This document shows positions 1-9,500 of a DNA stretch of 56,351 bases, piece after piece; position 1 is the stretch's first letter, and every line of letters begins with the position of its first letter. The notes below the pieces were generated by a model, which was not told the origin of the DNA, made no database searches, and saw only the letters and a list, made by a program, of their open reading frames with translations. The translations under genes were made by a program, and so were the position numbers. Source of the DNA: Anaerolineae bacterium (GTDB taxonomy: Bacteria; Chloroflexota; Anaerolineae; Promineifilales; Promineifilaceae); assembly GCA_007123775.1 (NCBI GenBank), contig SLGK01000090.1:1-56351 (forward strand), written 5' to 3'.

Positions 1-1
1 C

Positions 2-643
2 ACACCGGGCGGCAACTGTCACGAGCGCATCCCCAGTGACGACCTGTTCACCATCGTTACCCAAACCTACGGCCTTAGCCGGGACTACGCGCCGCAGGAT
101 TTAGTGCCGCTGGCTGATTACCTGCCCCAAAGCGTGACCATGGGGCTGCCCAACGAGGTGCGTGCCGTCATCATTGAACCGCTGACGCGCATGATCAACG
201 ACATGATCGCCGCCGCGCTGCGCCCGACCATCATTTCCGGCTACCGCAGCTACAGCGCCCAATCTATTGCCTATAACAAATGGGCCAGCCAATATCCCGA
301 CCACGTCAACATTATCAGCGCCCCGCCTGGCTTCAGCGAACACCAGTTGGGCACAGTGATCGATTTTGGCTCGCCCGAACTGCCCGACATCGTAGACGAC
401 CCGGAGATTGAGTTTCATACCTACTTTTACCGTACCAGCGAAGGACAATGGCTGCGGGCCAATGCCCACAAATATGGCTTCACCCTGAGCTACCCACGTG
501 AAGCGTTTGAGCTGACCGGTTTTTATTATGAACCCTGGCATTACCGGTATGTGGGGGTGGAATTAGCTACATATCTATACGAAAACGAGCAATTTTTAGC
601 GGAATATTTGCTGGCCCGCCAGCCGCAGCCATGTATTCCTTGA
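2..643 (+). CDS. D-alanyl-D-alanine carboxypeptidase, VanY/M15 family (5' end outside window)
   Basis: The frame is open to the left window edge, so the N-terminus is missing; 213 residues are visible. The Zn-peptidase M15B signature is clear: SGYRSY, then SEHQLGTVIDF (metal-binding SxHxxGxxxDF motif), and near the C-terminus EPWHYRYVG, the block with the last catalytic and metal residues. The upstream part (PSDDLFTIVTQTYGLSRDY) matches the usual segment before the catalytic core. Family knowledge: such enzymes remove the terminal D-Ala from peptidoglycan stem peptides outside the membrane. The visible part does not reach a signal or anchor segment. An internal GTG at 104 is not needed as a start because the coding frame continues upstream. 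It ends 54 bases before the CapA gene, with an inverted repeat in the gap. Confidence 0.9.
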   Translation, partial: TPGGNCHERIPSDDLFTIVTQTYGLSRDYAPQDLVPLADYLPQSVTMGLPNEVRAVIIEPLTRMINDMIAAALRPTIISGYRSYSAQSIAYNKWASQYPDHVNIISAPPGFSEHQLGTVIDFGSPELPDIVDDPEIEFHTYFYRTSEGQWLRANAHKYGFTLSYPREAFELTGFYYEPWHYRYVGVELATYLYENEQFLAEYLLARQPQPCIP

Positions 644-650
644 GGCAGCA

Positions 651-682
651 AACCTGACAGCTCTTTGGAGACCTGTCAGGTT
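651..682. repeat. Inverted repeat, CCTGACAGGT family
   Basis: AACCTGACAG at 651-660 and CTGTCAGGTT at 673-682 form a perfect 10-bp inverted repeat with a 12-nt spacer, lying between the carboxypeptidase stop and the CapA start. It could act as a weak terminator, although no T-run follows. The same core recurs at 13853, about 34690-34735 (degenerate) and 49811. Confidence 0.75.
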
Positions 683-697
683 TAGGTGATCGTTTAT

Positions 698-2305
698 ATG
701 AAGAAGTTAATCCCAAGCATTATCGTTATGTTATTGCTGCTAGGCTGTAACCGGGCAGCACCGGTAGGGCCGGTGGTGGTAATCACAATCGCTGCTGAGG
801 CAGTGACCGCAACAGCCACGCCAACTTTGACGCCATCCTCCACGCCAACGGCCAGCGCCACGCCAACGGCCGTTCCGCCCACCGCTACCCCGACCCTAAC
901 CGCAACGCCCACGGCCACCCCCATACCCACCGCACGCCTGGTTGTGCCGCCTGAATGGGAAACGGCCGTTGCTAACGCCCTGCCTGAATTTCCGACCGAT
1001 TGGCAGTGGACGCTTCTGATTGATCCCGACCCGCTCTCCTTGCTCGCGGCCGGTCAGGCAGACCTGGCCTTGACCAGCGAAACGGCCGATCTGCCGCATC
1101 AATTAGTCCATCAAGAGGCAATCGCCCTCACCGTCCCCTTCCTCAGCGAGTGGGCCGAGACCAACCGGCAGCAGGCCAACGAGATTCTGGCTAACGGCCA
1201 CGCCATCGTCGAGATCATGCCCTGGGCTGAGATGCGGGCCAATCGCAAGGCGCTGCGGATAGACGGCCGTTCCCCCGCCGACCCCGACTACCCCTTGCAA
1301 CAAAACTGGTACCTGACGGGCAACGAAACGGCCGTTGCTGCCCTGCTGCCTTTGGTGCAAACTGCCCTACAACCTGCCCCGCTCGTCCATCTGGCGGCTA
1401 CTGGCGACATTATGCTGGACCGATCCCTCGGCTACCATTTGAGCCAGGGCAAGCTCGACTATCCCTTTTACGAAGTAGCCCACTGGTTTCACGCCGCCGA
1501 CCTGACCATCGGCAATTTAGAATCGGCCCTGGGTGACATTGGCCAACCGGAGCCAAAAGCCTACCCCTTCCGCGCCCCGCCCGAAGCGGCCGAATCGCTG
1601 GCGCGGGCCGGCTTTGACATCGTCTCGCTGGCCAACAATCATGGCATGGATTACGGGCCAGACGCGCTGCTGCAAGGGATTGACCTGCTCAACGCGGCCG
1701 GGGTGGTGCCGATTGGCGCGGGTGCCGACGAAACGGCCGCATACGCCCCCCACATCACCACCGTCAACGGCTTAAGCCTGGCCATCTTTGGCTACGTCAA
1801 CGTGCCCGTCGAATGGCGCGGCTTTGACACCCAAACCTGGACGGCCACAGCCGACGCGCCCGGTCTGGCCTGGGCCACCGTCGAGCGCGTTGAGGCCGAC
1901 GTCAGCGCCATCCGGCCCGAGGTAGACCTGGTTATTGTGGTGCTGCACAGCGGCTATGAGTACGTTGATCCCCCCAGCCCCATTCAGATGGATTTGTCAC
2001 GCGCCGCCATTGACGCGGGGGCCGATTTGGTGATCGGCCACCATGCCCACATTTTGCAGGGGATTGAGTTTTATCGAGGTGGGGTGATTGTCTACGGTCT
2101 GGGGAATTTTGCGTTTGAGATTGACGGACCGCCGGAAACGGCCGTACTTTACGCCTGGCTCGATGCGGCTGGCGTGCGCGAGATTGAGCTGCTGCCCGCT
2201 ATCGTCCAGTTCGGCGGCCAGCCTCGCCCCGCCGCCAGTTGGGAGGCCGGTCCGATTTTGCAGCGCGTCTACCAACTCAGTCGGCCGCTTTCAACTAATC
2301 CATAG
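698..2305 (+). CDS. CapA-family lipoprotein with N-terminal binding-protein-like domain
   Basis: ATG at 698 is preferred over the GTG at 686, because AGGTGA sits 8 nt upstream and the protein then starts with a lipoprotein signal ending in LLLLGC (Cys17). A Thr/Pro-rich spacer (about residues 35-75) leads to a domain at about 85-225 that resembles a periplasmic solute-binding fold (PFLSEW, MPWAEM). The C-terminal half is a CapA/PgsA metallophosphatase-like domain: ATGDIMLDRSLGY, NLESALGD, SLANNHGMDYG, VLHSGYEY, VIGHHAHILQG and YGLGNFAF. CapA proteins are linked to poly-gamma-glutamate or capsule formation, but the stand-alone lipoprotein form has no firm substrate. It converges on the recombinase gene. 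The binding-protein/CapA fusion is the notable feature. Confidence 0.85.
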   Translation: MKKLIPSIIVMLLLLGCNRAAPVGPVVVITIAAEAVTATATPTLTPSSTPTASATPTAVPPTATPTLTATPTATPIPTARLVVPPEWETAVANALPEFPTDWQWTLLIDPDPLSLLAAGQADLALTSETADLPHQLVHQEAIALTVPFLSEWAETNRQQANEILANGHAIVEIMPWAEMRANRKALRIDGRSPADPDYPLQQNWYLTGNETAVAALLPLVQTALQPAPLVHLAATGDIMLDRSLGYHLSQGKLDYPFYEVAHWFHAADLTIGNLESALGDIGQPEPKAYPFRAPPEAAESLARAGFDIVSLANNHGMDYGPDALLQGIDLLNAAGVVPIGAGADETAAYAPHITTVNGLSLAIFGYVNVPVEWRGFDTQTWTATADAPGLAWATVERVEADVSAIRPEVDLVIVVLHSGYEYVDPPSPIQMDLSRAAIDAGADLVIGHHAHILQGIEFYRGGVIVYGLGNFAFEIDGPPETAVLYAWLDAAGVREIELLPAIVQFGGQPRPAASWEAGPILQRVYQLSRPLSTNP

Positions 2306-2364
2306 TATTGCGTGTTGCGTATTACATAGCCCGCTCAGTACGCAATACGCAATAAGCACTACGC
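2306..2364. repeat. Heptamer-type inverted array between convergent genes
   Basis: TATTGCGTGTTGCGTA (2306-2321) and TACGCAATACGCAATA (2339-2354) form a 16-bp inverted repeat with one mismatch, followed by GCACTACGCA that overlaps the end of the recombinase gene. It fills the gap between two convergent genes and probably folds as a shared 3' hairpin. It is related to the GTAGTGC arrays found elsewhere in the window. Confidence 0.75.
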
Positions 2365-3390
2365 ATCCGGTGGCACGTCCAAATTATCCAGCCATTCGCT
2401 GACAACCTGTACTCCCAGCACCGGCGCGTAGATGTTGCGCGTGGTGGCGATGTCGCTGTGGCCCAAAAACTCCTGCACCACTTCCAAAGGCATCCCTTCG
2501 CGCAGCAGTTGGGTGGCGCGGTAGTGGCGGAAATCGTGGGCGGAGAGGCCAGTGTGCAGGTTGAGGGCTTTAACGGCCGTTTTTATCACCAGGTGAACGG
2601 CCGTCATCGAAATCCGGGCATTGCCGGCGTTACGGCTGTGGGCCACAAAAAGGGCCGGGTTGCTGTCGGTGCGCTCGGCCAGATACGCCTGAATGGCCCG
2701 CTGCGCGTAAGGGCGAATGTGGATGGTGCGCGGCTTGTTGCCCTTGCCCATAATGGCCGCGTGGCTGGCCCGCCCCTGGTTGACGTTGCTGCGGTTAAGA
2801 GCCACCACCTCTGAAATGCGGGCGGCCGTTGCGTAGAGCGTCTGCACCAGCGCCCGGTCGCGCAGCAGGGAAAGGCGGCGGTTGTAGGTATCGTTTTCGG
2901 GCGGCAGGGGCAAATCGGCATAATATTGCACAATGTGGGGGATGGCCTGCCGCGCCTCGTCCAGGTCGATCACGGCTTCAGCCGGGTTGCGCTCTACCTG
3001 ACGGCGGCTCATCTGTCGCTGTAGCTTGCCCAGTTGCACGGCGTCGGGGAGCTGGTTTTGGCCGTCCAGGTAGGTCAGGTAGCCAATGACGGCCGACATA
3101 TAAGTGGTGGCAGTGGAACGCGCCCGATTAGCCAGCAGCCAGTTACGATAGGTGAGAATAACGGCCGTATCTAACCGATCCGGCTGTAACGGCCAGTCCT
3201 CCTCGGTGCTGTAACCGGCACGGCCGTAATGTTGCAGCCAGTCGGCAAAGAGGCGTAAACCGCTGCGGTAGGTGGTTTCGGTACGCAGGCTGTTGGCCCC
3301 TGCTTCTAACAAATAAGGGTGTTCATGCAGCCAGGCGGGGCTATCTGGTAACGGCCGTTGAGAAATGGGTAAAACAGACGTTGAGGCCAT
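2359..3390 (-). CDS. Tyrosine recombinase/integrase (XerC/D-like)
   Basis: 343 residues. An N-terminal SAM-like core-binding domain (about 20-115) is followed by a phage-integrase catalytic domain. Visible catalytic residues are Arg191 in TAARISEVVALN, a beta-hairpin Lys in GKGNKPR, His285/Arg288 in HDFRHYRA, His311 in EFLGHSDIATT and the nucleophile Tyr321 in TTRNIYAP. The active site is complete, so the enzyme is probably active. It starts 6 bp after the stop of mrpG on the same strand, has no clear Shine-Dalgarno, and is probably read from the end of the Mrp transcript. It could be a housekeeping Xer enzyme or the integrase of a former mobile element. No phage genes or att-like duplications are visible nearby, so its role is open. 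Confidence 0.9.
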   Translation of the reverse strand: MASTSVLPISQRPLPDSPAWLHEHPYLLEAGANSLRTETTYRSGLRLFADWLQHYGRAGYSTEEDWPLQPDRLDTAVILTYRNWLLANRARSTATTYMSAVIGYLTYLDGQNQLPDAVQLGKLQRQMSRRQVERNPAEAVIDLDEARQAIPHIVQYYADLPLPPENDTYNRRLSLLRDRALVQTLYATAARISEVVALNRSNVNQGRASHAAIMGKGNKPRTIHIRPYAQRAIQAYLAERTDSNPALFVAHSRNAGNARISMTAVHLVIKTAVKALNLHTGLSAHDFRHYRATQLLREGMPLEVVQEFLGHSDIATTRNIYAPVLGVQVVSEWLDNLDVPPDA

Positions 3391-3396
3391 GGTCGG

Positions 3397-3762
3397 TTAA
3401 AATTCGCGGTTAGAATCAGGCAAGATCGGGACATCCTTGATCGCTTGCGCCAGATCATCCCGCACCGACATCTCATGTAGCGGAATGCCAAACCGATAAG
3501 CCGCCGAGCCAATAGCGTGCGACGTAGCTGGACCAACCACCAGCATCACCAACGCCATAATCAACCCTCGCCCCCAACTCAAATCAGTGAGCAAAACGGC
3601 GGCAATGGCCAATAAAGCCACGCCAAACACGCCCACTTTACCCGTCGCATGGAGGCGCGTATAAACATCGGGCAACCGTATCAGGCCCAATGTGCCCACA
3701 ATCGAGAACAACGTACCGGCGAAAATCGCCAAAATCGCTAAAGCCTCTACAACAGCACCCAT
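3397..3762 (-). CDS. mrpG: Na+/H+ antiporter subunit G (first Mrp operon)
   Basis: 121 residues with three membrane segments. The family signature GLIRLPDVYTRLHATGK lies after the first segment and is the hallmark of MrpG/MnhG/PhaG. MrpG is a small integral subunit needed for assembly and activity of the heteromeric Mrp cation/proton antiporter; it has no catalytic site of its own. It is the last gene of the operon, 11 bp behind mrpF, and is followed by the recombinase gene after 6 bp. The hydrophilic C-terminal tail (about 25 residues after position 95) is usual. Confidence 0.92.
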   Translation of the reverse strand: MGAVVEALAILAIFAGTLFSIVGTLGLIRLPDVYTRLHATGKVGVFGVALLAIAAVLLTDLSWGRGLIMALVMLVVGPATSHAIGSAAYRFGIPLHEMSVRDDLAQAIKDVPILPDSNREF

Positions 3763-3773
3763 AGTTATCTCTC

Positions 3774-4049
3774 TTAAAACATCTGCTGATCAGCAATGTA
3801 GCGGGCCACGGCCACCATGCCAATAAAACCGAGCGCGGCCAGGCCCAGAGCTACGTCAATATAGAGTACCTGGTTGGTGATAATCGTAATGATTACCAAA
3901 ATCGCCAGGGCCAACGTGCCAAGCAGTTCCAGACTAATCAGCCTGTTGATAGTATTTTCGCTGCGCCAAATGTACCATGTGGTAACACCACTCAAGGCAA
4001 CGTGAATCAACAAAGACAGGTATATAGCGAAAAGCACAGCATTACTCAT
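3774..4049 (-). CDS. mrpF: Na+/H+ antiporter subunit F (first Mrp operon)
   Basis: 91 residues from ATG 4049. A longer reading from TTG 4082 would add a hydrophilic stretch and overlap mrpE, so it is less likely. Three hydrophobic segments fit MrpF. The usual RGP/DR sequence after the first helix is replaced here by WRSENTINRLISLELLGT, a divergent but alignable block. In the Mrp complex this small subunit packs with E and G. It lies 22 bp behind mrpE and 11 bp before mrpG. Confidence 0.85.
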   Translation of the reverse strand: MSNAVLFAIYLSLLIHVALSGVTTWYIWRSENTINRLISLELLGTLALAILVIITIITNQVLYIDVALGLAALGFIGMVAVARYIADQQMF

Positions 4050-4071
4050 AAGTTTAGTCTCGCTGCTCCAT

Positions 4072-4557
4072 TTATGACGCAAAAATCCGCTCTAAAATCT
4101 GCCGGCGTCGATCCTGCGCTTTGGCCATGATCTCATCTTTGCCCAGGGCGATCAAACAATGCGTATACATGATACCATCATCATCAGTCTCGATGACCAT
4201 TTCGCCGGGAGCAGCCGTAATGGCAAAAGCGCTCAACGCGGTAGCCACTTCCGTGTCGCAGCCAGAAGGCACGGCGACAATACCAGGCGTGATCTGCAAA
4301 GAGGGAGTTAGCACAATATAAGCCACTTTCAAACCATTTAGAAAGACATCCCAAATCAGCTCAACAGTGTATTGTAGGATGGCCAGTATCAACGATGGCC
4401 AATTTTGCCATTTGACAGCCTGCGTTTGGGGCTTGACCAGCACGGCCAGGGCCAAAGCAATCAATAGACCAACTACCAGGTTGCTCAGTTCGTAGTTGTT
4501 TGTGATTATCGGATAAATAATCGCTAACGGAATAACCACACGCAAATAATAGCCCAT
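4072..4557 (-). CDS. mrpE: Na+/H+ antiporter subunit E (first Mrp operon)
   Basis: 161 residues from ATG 4557, chosen over TTG 4587 because GAGGTGAGG lies 11 nt upstream of this ATG. Two to three N-terminal membrane segments are followed by the conserved soluble C-terminal domain with TPGIVAVPSGCDTEVATAL and a segment near THCLIALG, where MrpE proteins typically show the THxLD type of block. Role: structural subunit of the Mrp antiporter. It is separated from mrpD by 157 bp that contain a perfect inverted repeat, an unusually long gap inside this operon. Confidence 0.88.
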   Translation of the reverse strand: MGYYLRVVIPLAIIYPIITNNYELSNLVVGLLIALALAVLVKPQTQAVKWQNWPSLILAILQYTVELIWDVFLNGLKVAYIVLTPSLQITPGIVAVPSGCDTEVATALSAFAITAAPGEMVIETDDDGIMYTHCLIALGKDEIMAKAQDRRRQILERIFAS

Positions 4558-4620
4558 ATCCGTATTATACCTCACCTCTAAACTCAATTACTCTTACCAA
4601 ATCAGGCTCTTTGGCAATTC

Positions 4621-4655
4621 AGGTGGCGAGTATGCACTCTGGGCACTCGCCACCT
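4621..4655. repeat. Perfect inverted repeat inside the first Mrp operon
   Basis: AGGTGGCGAGT (4621-4631) and ACTCGCCACCT (4645-4655) form an 11-bp perfect stem with a 13-nt loop in the 157-bp gap between mrpD and mrpE. Degenerate copies of GCCACCT/GCCACTCGC follow up to about 4672. There is no T-run on either side, so an mRNA-processing or stability hairpin is more likely than a terminator. Confidence 0.7.
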
Positions 4656-4714
4656 GCAACCTGCCACTCGCTACAAAATTACACAAAACCCCACGAAATC
4701 CAAAAGACCCCCAA

Positions 4715-6226
4715 TCATTGACCACTGGCGATCAGCTCGCTGCCCAAAACCGCTTCAATATAGTTAGACGGTTCTAAAATCCAAAGGGTGGTCATATCGG
4801 CCAATTGAATAAGCGGCTCGCCCCACAACCCCAGCAGCAGGCAAAGTGTAATCAAAATAGTGGGCGCGACCAGGCGGTCGCCGGCCGGTTTCATCTTGAT
4901 GTCCGGCATTTTAGGTTCCCACCAGATACGTTGAAAAGCCCGGCCCACGTAGACAACGGTGATCAAACTGGCGAAGCCTATAAAAGCTAATGAACCGAAC
5001 ATTTCAGCCTCGATACCGCTACGGAAAAGGGTCAGTTTACTGACGAAGCCGTTGGTTGGCGGAATACCAGCCAGCGCCAGACCACCCAACAAAAATAGTA
5101 TACCGGCAAAAGGCATCTCTTTACCCATCCCTTGAATCGTGGTAAAGGCGGCAGTTTTTACGGCCGCACGGCTGGCCACGCTACCGGCCAACATCAACAT
5201 AGCTGATTTGATTAAACTATGGTTAAAGGCGTAAATAACGGCCGCAGCCAACGACAACGGCGTACCCCAGCCAATCCCCACCAAAATAAAGCCCAACTGC
5301 CCCAGCGTCGAATAAGCCAGCATCCGCTTGGCGTCATACGTTCCCACCGCGCCCAGACCACCAAAGACAATCCCAAACGCACCCATCACCAGCAAAATCG
5401 ACTGAATGGTGGGGGCTTGGGCCACAAACAGCAGCGTAGTCATGCGGAAAAAGCCGTAGATGCCGACCTTGACTACAACTGATGATAACACAGCATGAAC
5501 GGGGGTCGGTGCAGCGGTGTGAAAGTCAGGCTGCCAGAAATGAAATGGCACAACCGCGCTCTTAATCATAAAGGTAGCCGTTAGTGTGGCAATGGCAACG
5601 GGCAACAGGGGCATGTTGGGATTAGCCTCGATCAGCGAAGCCAACTGGGCCATATTCAGTGTGCCGTAGGAAATATAGAGCGAACCAATGCCGATGAGCA
5701 TAAAGATGGCGGCAAACAGGCTGATGTAGAAATATTTGTAGGCTGCTTCTGGCCCAAACCGGTCGTCTGATATAGCCGTTAACACGGCGCCGGACAATAC
5801 CAGCAGCTCGACAAAAACGAACATGTTAAAGATGTCGCCGGTCAACATGGCCCCTGTCAGGGCCGTAGCCAGGGTCAAAAAGATAGGGTTAAACATCGGG
5901 TAGCGGGCACATTTGTCGGTACAGCCTAGCCCGTACAAAATGCCACCGGCCAGCACCACTTGTGACATCACCACCATCGTGGCCGACAGCATATCGGCCA
6001 CAATGGTGATGCCAAACGGAGCTTCCCAACCGCCAACCTGAAAAACCAGTGCTTCACCAGTAGTCCACACCTGGTACAACAGCGCCACGCTAAAAAAGAA
6101 AGCGGTCAGCATTGTGCCAAACGTCCAGGCCCCCTGCACATTACGGTAATTACGCAGCAGAACACCAACGGCCGCACCCGTTACCGGCACCAATATTGGT
6201 AAAACAGCTAAATGAGTGAGAAACAT
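4715..6226 (-). CDS. mrpD: Na+/H+ antiporter subunit D (first Mrp operon)
   Basis: 503 residues, the normal MrpD length, with about 14 membrane segments. It belongs to the proton-conducting NuoL/M/N antiporter-like family. The key transmembrane lysine and broken-helix region are seen in MIKSAVVPFHFWQPDFHTA, followed by APTPVHAVLSSVVVKVG, and the central helix in YSTLGQLGFILVG. MrpD with MrpA provides the ion path. Shine-Dalgarno AAGGAA lies 9 nt before the ATG; the gene follows mrpC by 13 bp. Confidence 0.93.
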   Translation of the reverse strand: MFLTHLAVLPILVPVTGAAVGVLLRNYRNVQGAWTFGTMLTAFFFSVALLYQVWTTGEALVFQVGGWEAPFGITIVADMLSATMVVMSQVVLAGGILYGLGCTDKCARYPMFNPIFLTLATALTGAMLTGDIFNMFVFVELLVLSGAVLTAISDDRFGPEAAYKYFYISLFAAIFMLIGIGSLYISYGTLNMAQLASLIEANPNMPLLPVAIATLTATFMIKSAVVPFHFWQPDFHTAAPTPVHAVLSSVVVKVGIYGFFRMTTLLFVAQAPTIQSILLVMGAFGIVFGGLGAVGTYDAKRMLAYSTLGQLGFILVGIGWGTPLSLAAAVIYAFNHSLIKSAMLMLAGSVASRAAVKTAAFTTIQGMGKEMPFAGILFLLGGLALAGIPPTNGFVSKLTLFRSGIEAEMFGSLAFIGFASLITVVYVGRAFQRIWWEPKMPDIKMKPAGDRLVAPTILITLCLLLGLWGEPLIQLADMTTLWILEPSNYIEAVLGSELIASGQ

Positions 6227-6239
6227 GCCAGCCGTTCCT

Positions 6240-6572
6240 TTAGTAGCGCAACCCTTTTACTTCATCCAGGTCACTGGTCTTATAGCGGGCCGATAAAATG
6301 TAGAGCATAGCCAGCACAAAAGAAAACCCACCCATGCTAATAACAATAGCCGTCAGAACTAACACCTGAGGCAAGGCATCACTACGTTGGCCAACGGCAT
6401 CCACATACGCGGCAGCCACCCCATCGTAAGCACCAGCTGACAGCAAAAACAGATTGATGGCGTTAGATATAATTATCAGGCCAATGGCCGACCGAATGAC
6501 ATTGCGGCGCAGAATCTGAAAAATACCAACGCCAAACATAATACCAATCGCCAATGCAGTGATTAGTTCCAT
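6240..6572 (-). CDS. mrpC: Na+/H+ antiporter subunit C (first Mrp operon)
   Basis: 110 residues, three membrane segments, a homologue of NuoK/MrpC. The conserved block IRSAIGLIIISNAINLFLL and the later LPQVLVLTAIVISMGG with its conserved helix are present. MrpC lies between the two large antiporter-like subunits in the complex. Shine-Dalgarno AGGAG is 9 nt upstream and overlaps the end of the fused mrpA/B gene, which stops 6 bp earlier, so translation is probably coupled. Confidence 0.92.
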   Translation of the reverse strand: MELITALAIGIMFGVGIFQILRRNVIRSAIGLIIISNAINLFLLSAGAYDGVAAAYVDAVGQRSDALPQVLVLTAIVISMGGFSFVLAMLYILSARYKTSDLDEVKGLRY

Positions 6573-6578
6573 TTTTTG

Positions 6579-9500
6579 CTACTCCTCGCTCTCTAGCGTG
6601 TCAGAAGGCCCGACTTCTTCCGGTAATGAAATCACGCCTTGCCTTTCCAGCACGGTCAATTCCTGTAGCTGCCACAAACTTTCGGGATCATCATCTTGCG
6701 GCCGGCCCAGCGTATCAATCACAAACAGCACGCCACCAACCACGCCTAAGCAAATAGCCACTTCAAGCATAAAGGCCGTGCTGATATAGAATCCTCTGGG
6801 CGTCGGTATACCCAGCAGTTCACCAAAATTGGCTGGCGACAAAAAGTACCCATTATACCCGGTGGACAGAATGCCGGTGACGATAACAAGTAAAAGTCCA
6901 CCACCAATAAAAGCACTCGGTCTGAGCCAGGTCAGATGTTGGCGCGTGTAGGTATAACCAAAGATCACGTACCAGAAAGCAATCGCCAGGCTAATAATGA
7001 CACCGCCTGTAAAGCCATCCCCTGGCTGATCATGGCCATAAATCAGGTGGGTTACAGCCAGCATGATAGCCAGCGGTAGCACGGCATAAGCCAGCACCCG
7101 CAATAATGGGGAGGAACGCAATCCACTGATGCCGTGTATATGACTGGCTAACCGCAGCGCCATCGGTCCGTAAAACTGCATGGGTGCGTCGTCGGCCCGA
7201 TCGTTAGCTGTGCGCGTAGCGAAGCGCAGCAGCATATAGGCCCCCATACCAGCCACGCAAAAAACAACGACTTCCATAAAAGTATCAAAAGCGCGGAAGT
7301 CAACCAGAATAGAACCGACGATGTCGGTGGCCTGGGTCAATGGCTCGGCACTGGCTTCAAAGTAGGGTGTGAGCAAACTTTGACGAGGTCGGGTTGTCAG
7401 GGCATTCAAGACCAGCAGAGTCATAACCACTGCGCTGCCCAACGCCAATAATGTGTCGCGAATCAGACCGGTGTTGCTTTGCAGAAAGGTTACCTCGTGC
7501 GCTCTGGCTCGCTGTGGCCGGGGCAGGCGGGTCAAGGCCAACACCAGAATCACTACAGCCAGAATGTCAACCACAATCTGAACCAGAGCTACGTCGGGAG
7601 CTGGTTCCAGAATCATGACCAGGGCTACAGCAAAACCGGACGCACCCAGGGCCAAAATGGCGGGCAAATCACGCCCCACAAAGACGGTCATGAGCGCGGT
7701 AACAGCCCCAAAAATCAGCATAACCGCTCTCAAGATAACCAATTCACCGGCAAATGTCAGTTCAGGGGGTGTCAAGCTGCTGAAGGCCGGTGGTGCTGGC
7801 AGGGCATTAAAGAAAATGAGCAGGCCGCCCATTGCTATCAGCATAACCGCCAGATAGTGACGCAGGTAGCCGTATTGAGTGCGCGTAACGGCAAAGGCGC
7901 CGCCGTCAATCAACTTCAGCGCGCCTTCATGCAGCGTGTTGAGCGTGAAATCACGGTTAATCTGATTTTGAACCCGACGTATTTGCTGACGATAGTAAAA
8001 GACAAAAGAGCCTGTCACGATAGCTATAATACTCAGCACTAGCGGCAGGTTGAAGCCATGCCACAGAGCCAATGAGACCGAAACGTTGGCACCATACGCA
8101 CTTTGGGCCGCACCGCTCAACAGGGCAATCAGACCGGCCGGTTCAATCAGGAAGAGACCGAACAGGCCAAAAACAAGTGACAAGACGGCCGGAATGGCGG
8201 GGGCCAGCAACATGCCATACGGTGCCTCGTGGGCGTGGAGCGAGGGGTCGCCCGGCTCGCCATAAAAAGTGTCGTAAATCAGCATCCCGGCCTGGGCTAA
8301 CAGAAACGCGCCGGTAATAACGGCCGCTACCACAAACAACGGCTGAACCAGCGTAGACACCATCGGCCCCAGCACCGTAACCAGGAGCGTCTCTTTGGCC
8401 AAAAAGCCAAACAGCGGTATCAAGCCGGCCATCGACAAGGCGGCCAGCAGGCCGATAACCAGCGTATAGGGCATTTTACGGCCGATCCCCCCCAAGCGGC
8501 GTAAATCGCGCGTGCCCGTCTCGTGGTCCACAATACCGGCCACCAGAAAGAGAGCGCATTTATACAGGGCGTGGGCTAACACACCAATAACCAACGCCTT
8601 AAACGCCGCTGGCTGATCAAACCCGATCAGCATCATCAAAGCCCCAAGCTGGCTGACAGTAGAGTACGCCAGCAGCGCTTTCAGATCATTTTGCTTCAGT
8701 CCCAGATAGGCGCCGACGACCATCGTCACCATGCCAAACGAGGCCAGCAGCCAGAACCAGGCATCTGTACCACCCAGGGCCGGGTTAAGGCGGGCCATCA
8801 GGTAAATGCCCGCTTTTACCATCGTGGCTGAGTGGAGGTAGGCACTGGCGGGCGTGGGGGCGCTCATGGCGTCGGGCAGCCATATATGAGCCGGGACTTG
8901 GGCGCTCTTGGTAAATGCCCCAAAAGCGACCAGCAGCAGCATAACGATGTAAAACTGGCTGCCGGTCAGCAGGTGACCGCTGTCGAGAATAGTGGCGTAG
9001 TCTGTGCCACCACTAACAGCGGCAATAAAAAGGAGACCGGCCAACAGAGGAATACCACCGCCGGCCGTAATGAACAGCGCCTTGAACGCCCCGCGCCGGG
9101 CTTCGTCATCCTTATACTTATAGCCAATAAGCAAGTAGGAGGTTAGGGATGTACCTTCCCAGAAAAGAAAAAGGGTGATGACGTCGCCGGCCATAATCAG
9201 ACCCAACATGGCCGTCATAAACAGCATCATATAGCCAATAAAACGCCAGCCAGTCTGATCCCCTTGAAAATAATAACCGGCATAGACAATCACCAGTACG
9301 CCAATGCCGGTAACAATCAGGCCGAACAAGGCACTCAGATTGTCCAGGTAAAGGGAGGCCGGCATATTGAGTGAGGGCATCCAGGGGATAGCATAAGTAA
9401 CAACATCGCTCTGCTGGATGGGGTGTAGGTGAACGAGAATAGCAGAGAAAGCCGCAGCCGGTGCCAGGGCGATCAGCCAACCAAGTTGCGTGGTGGTGAT

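Noticed and set aside
2359-3390. Prophage or integrative element around the recombinase
   Set aside because: No phage, conjugation or transposase genes, and no paired attachment repeats could be seen; only the integrase and the palindrome-poor Mrp operon hint at transfer.
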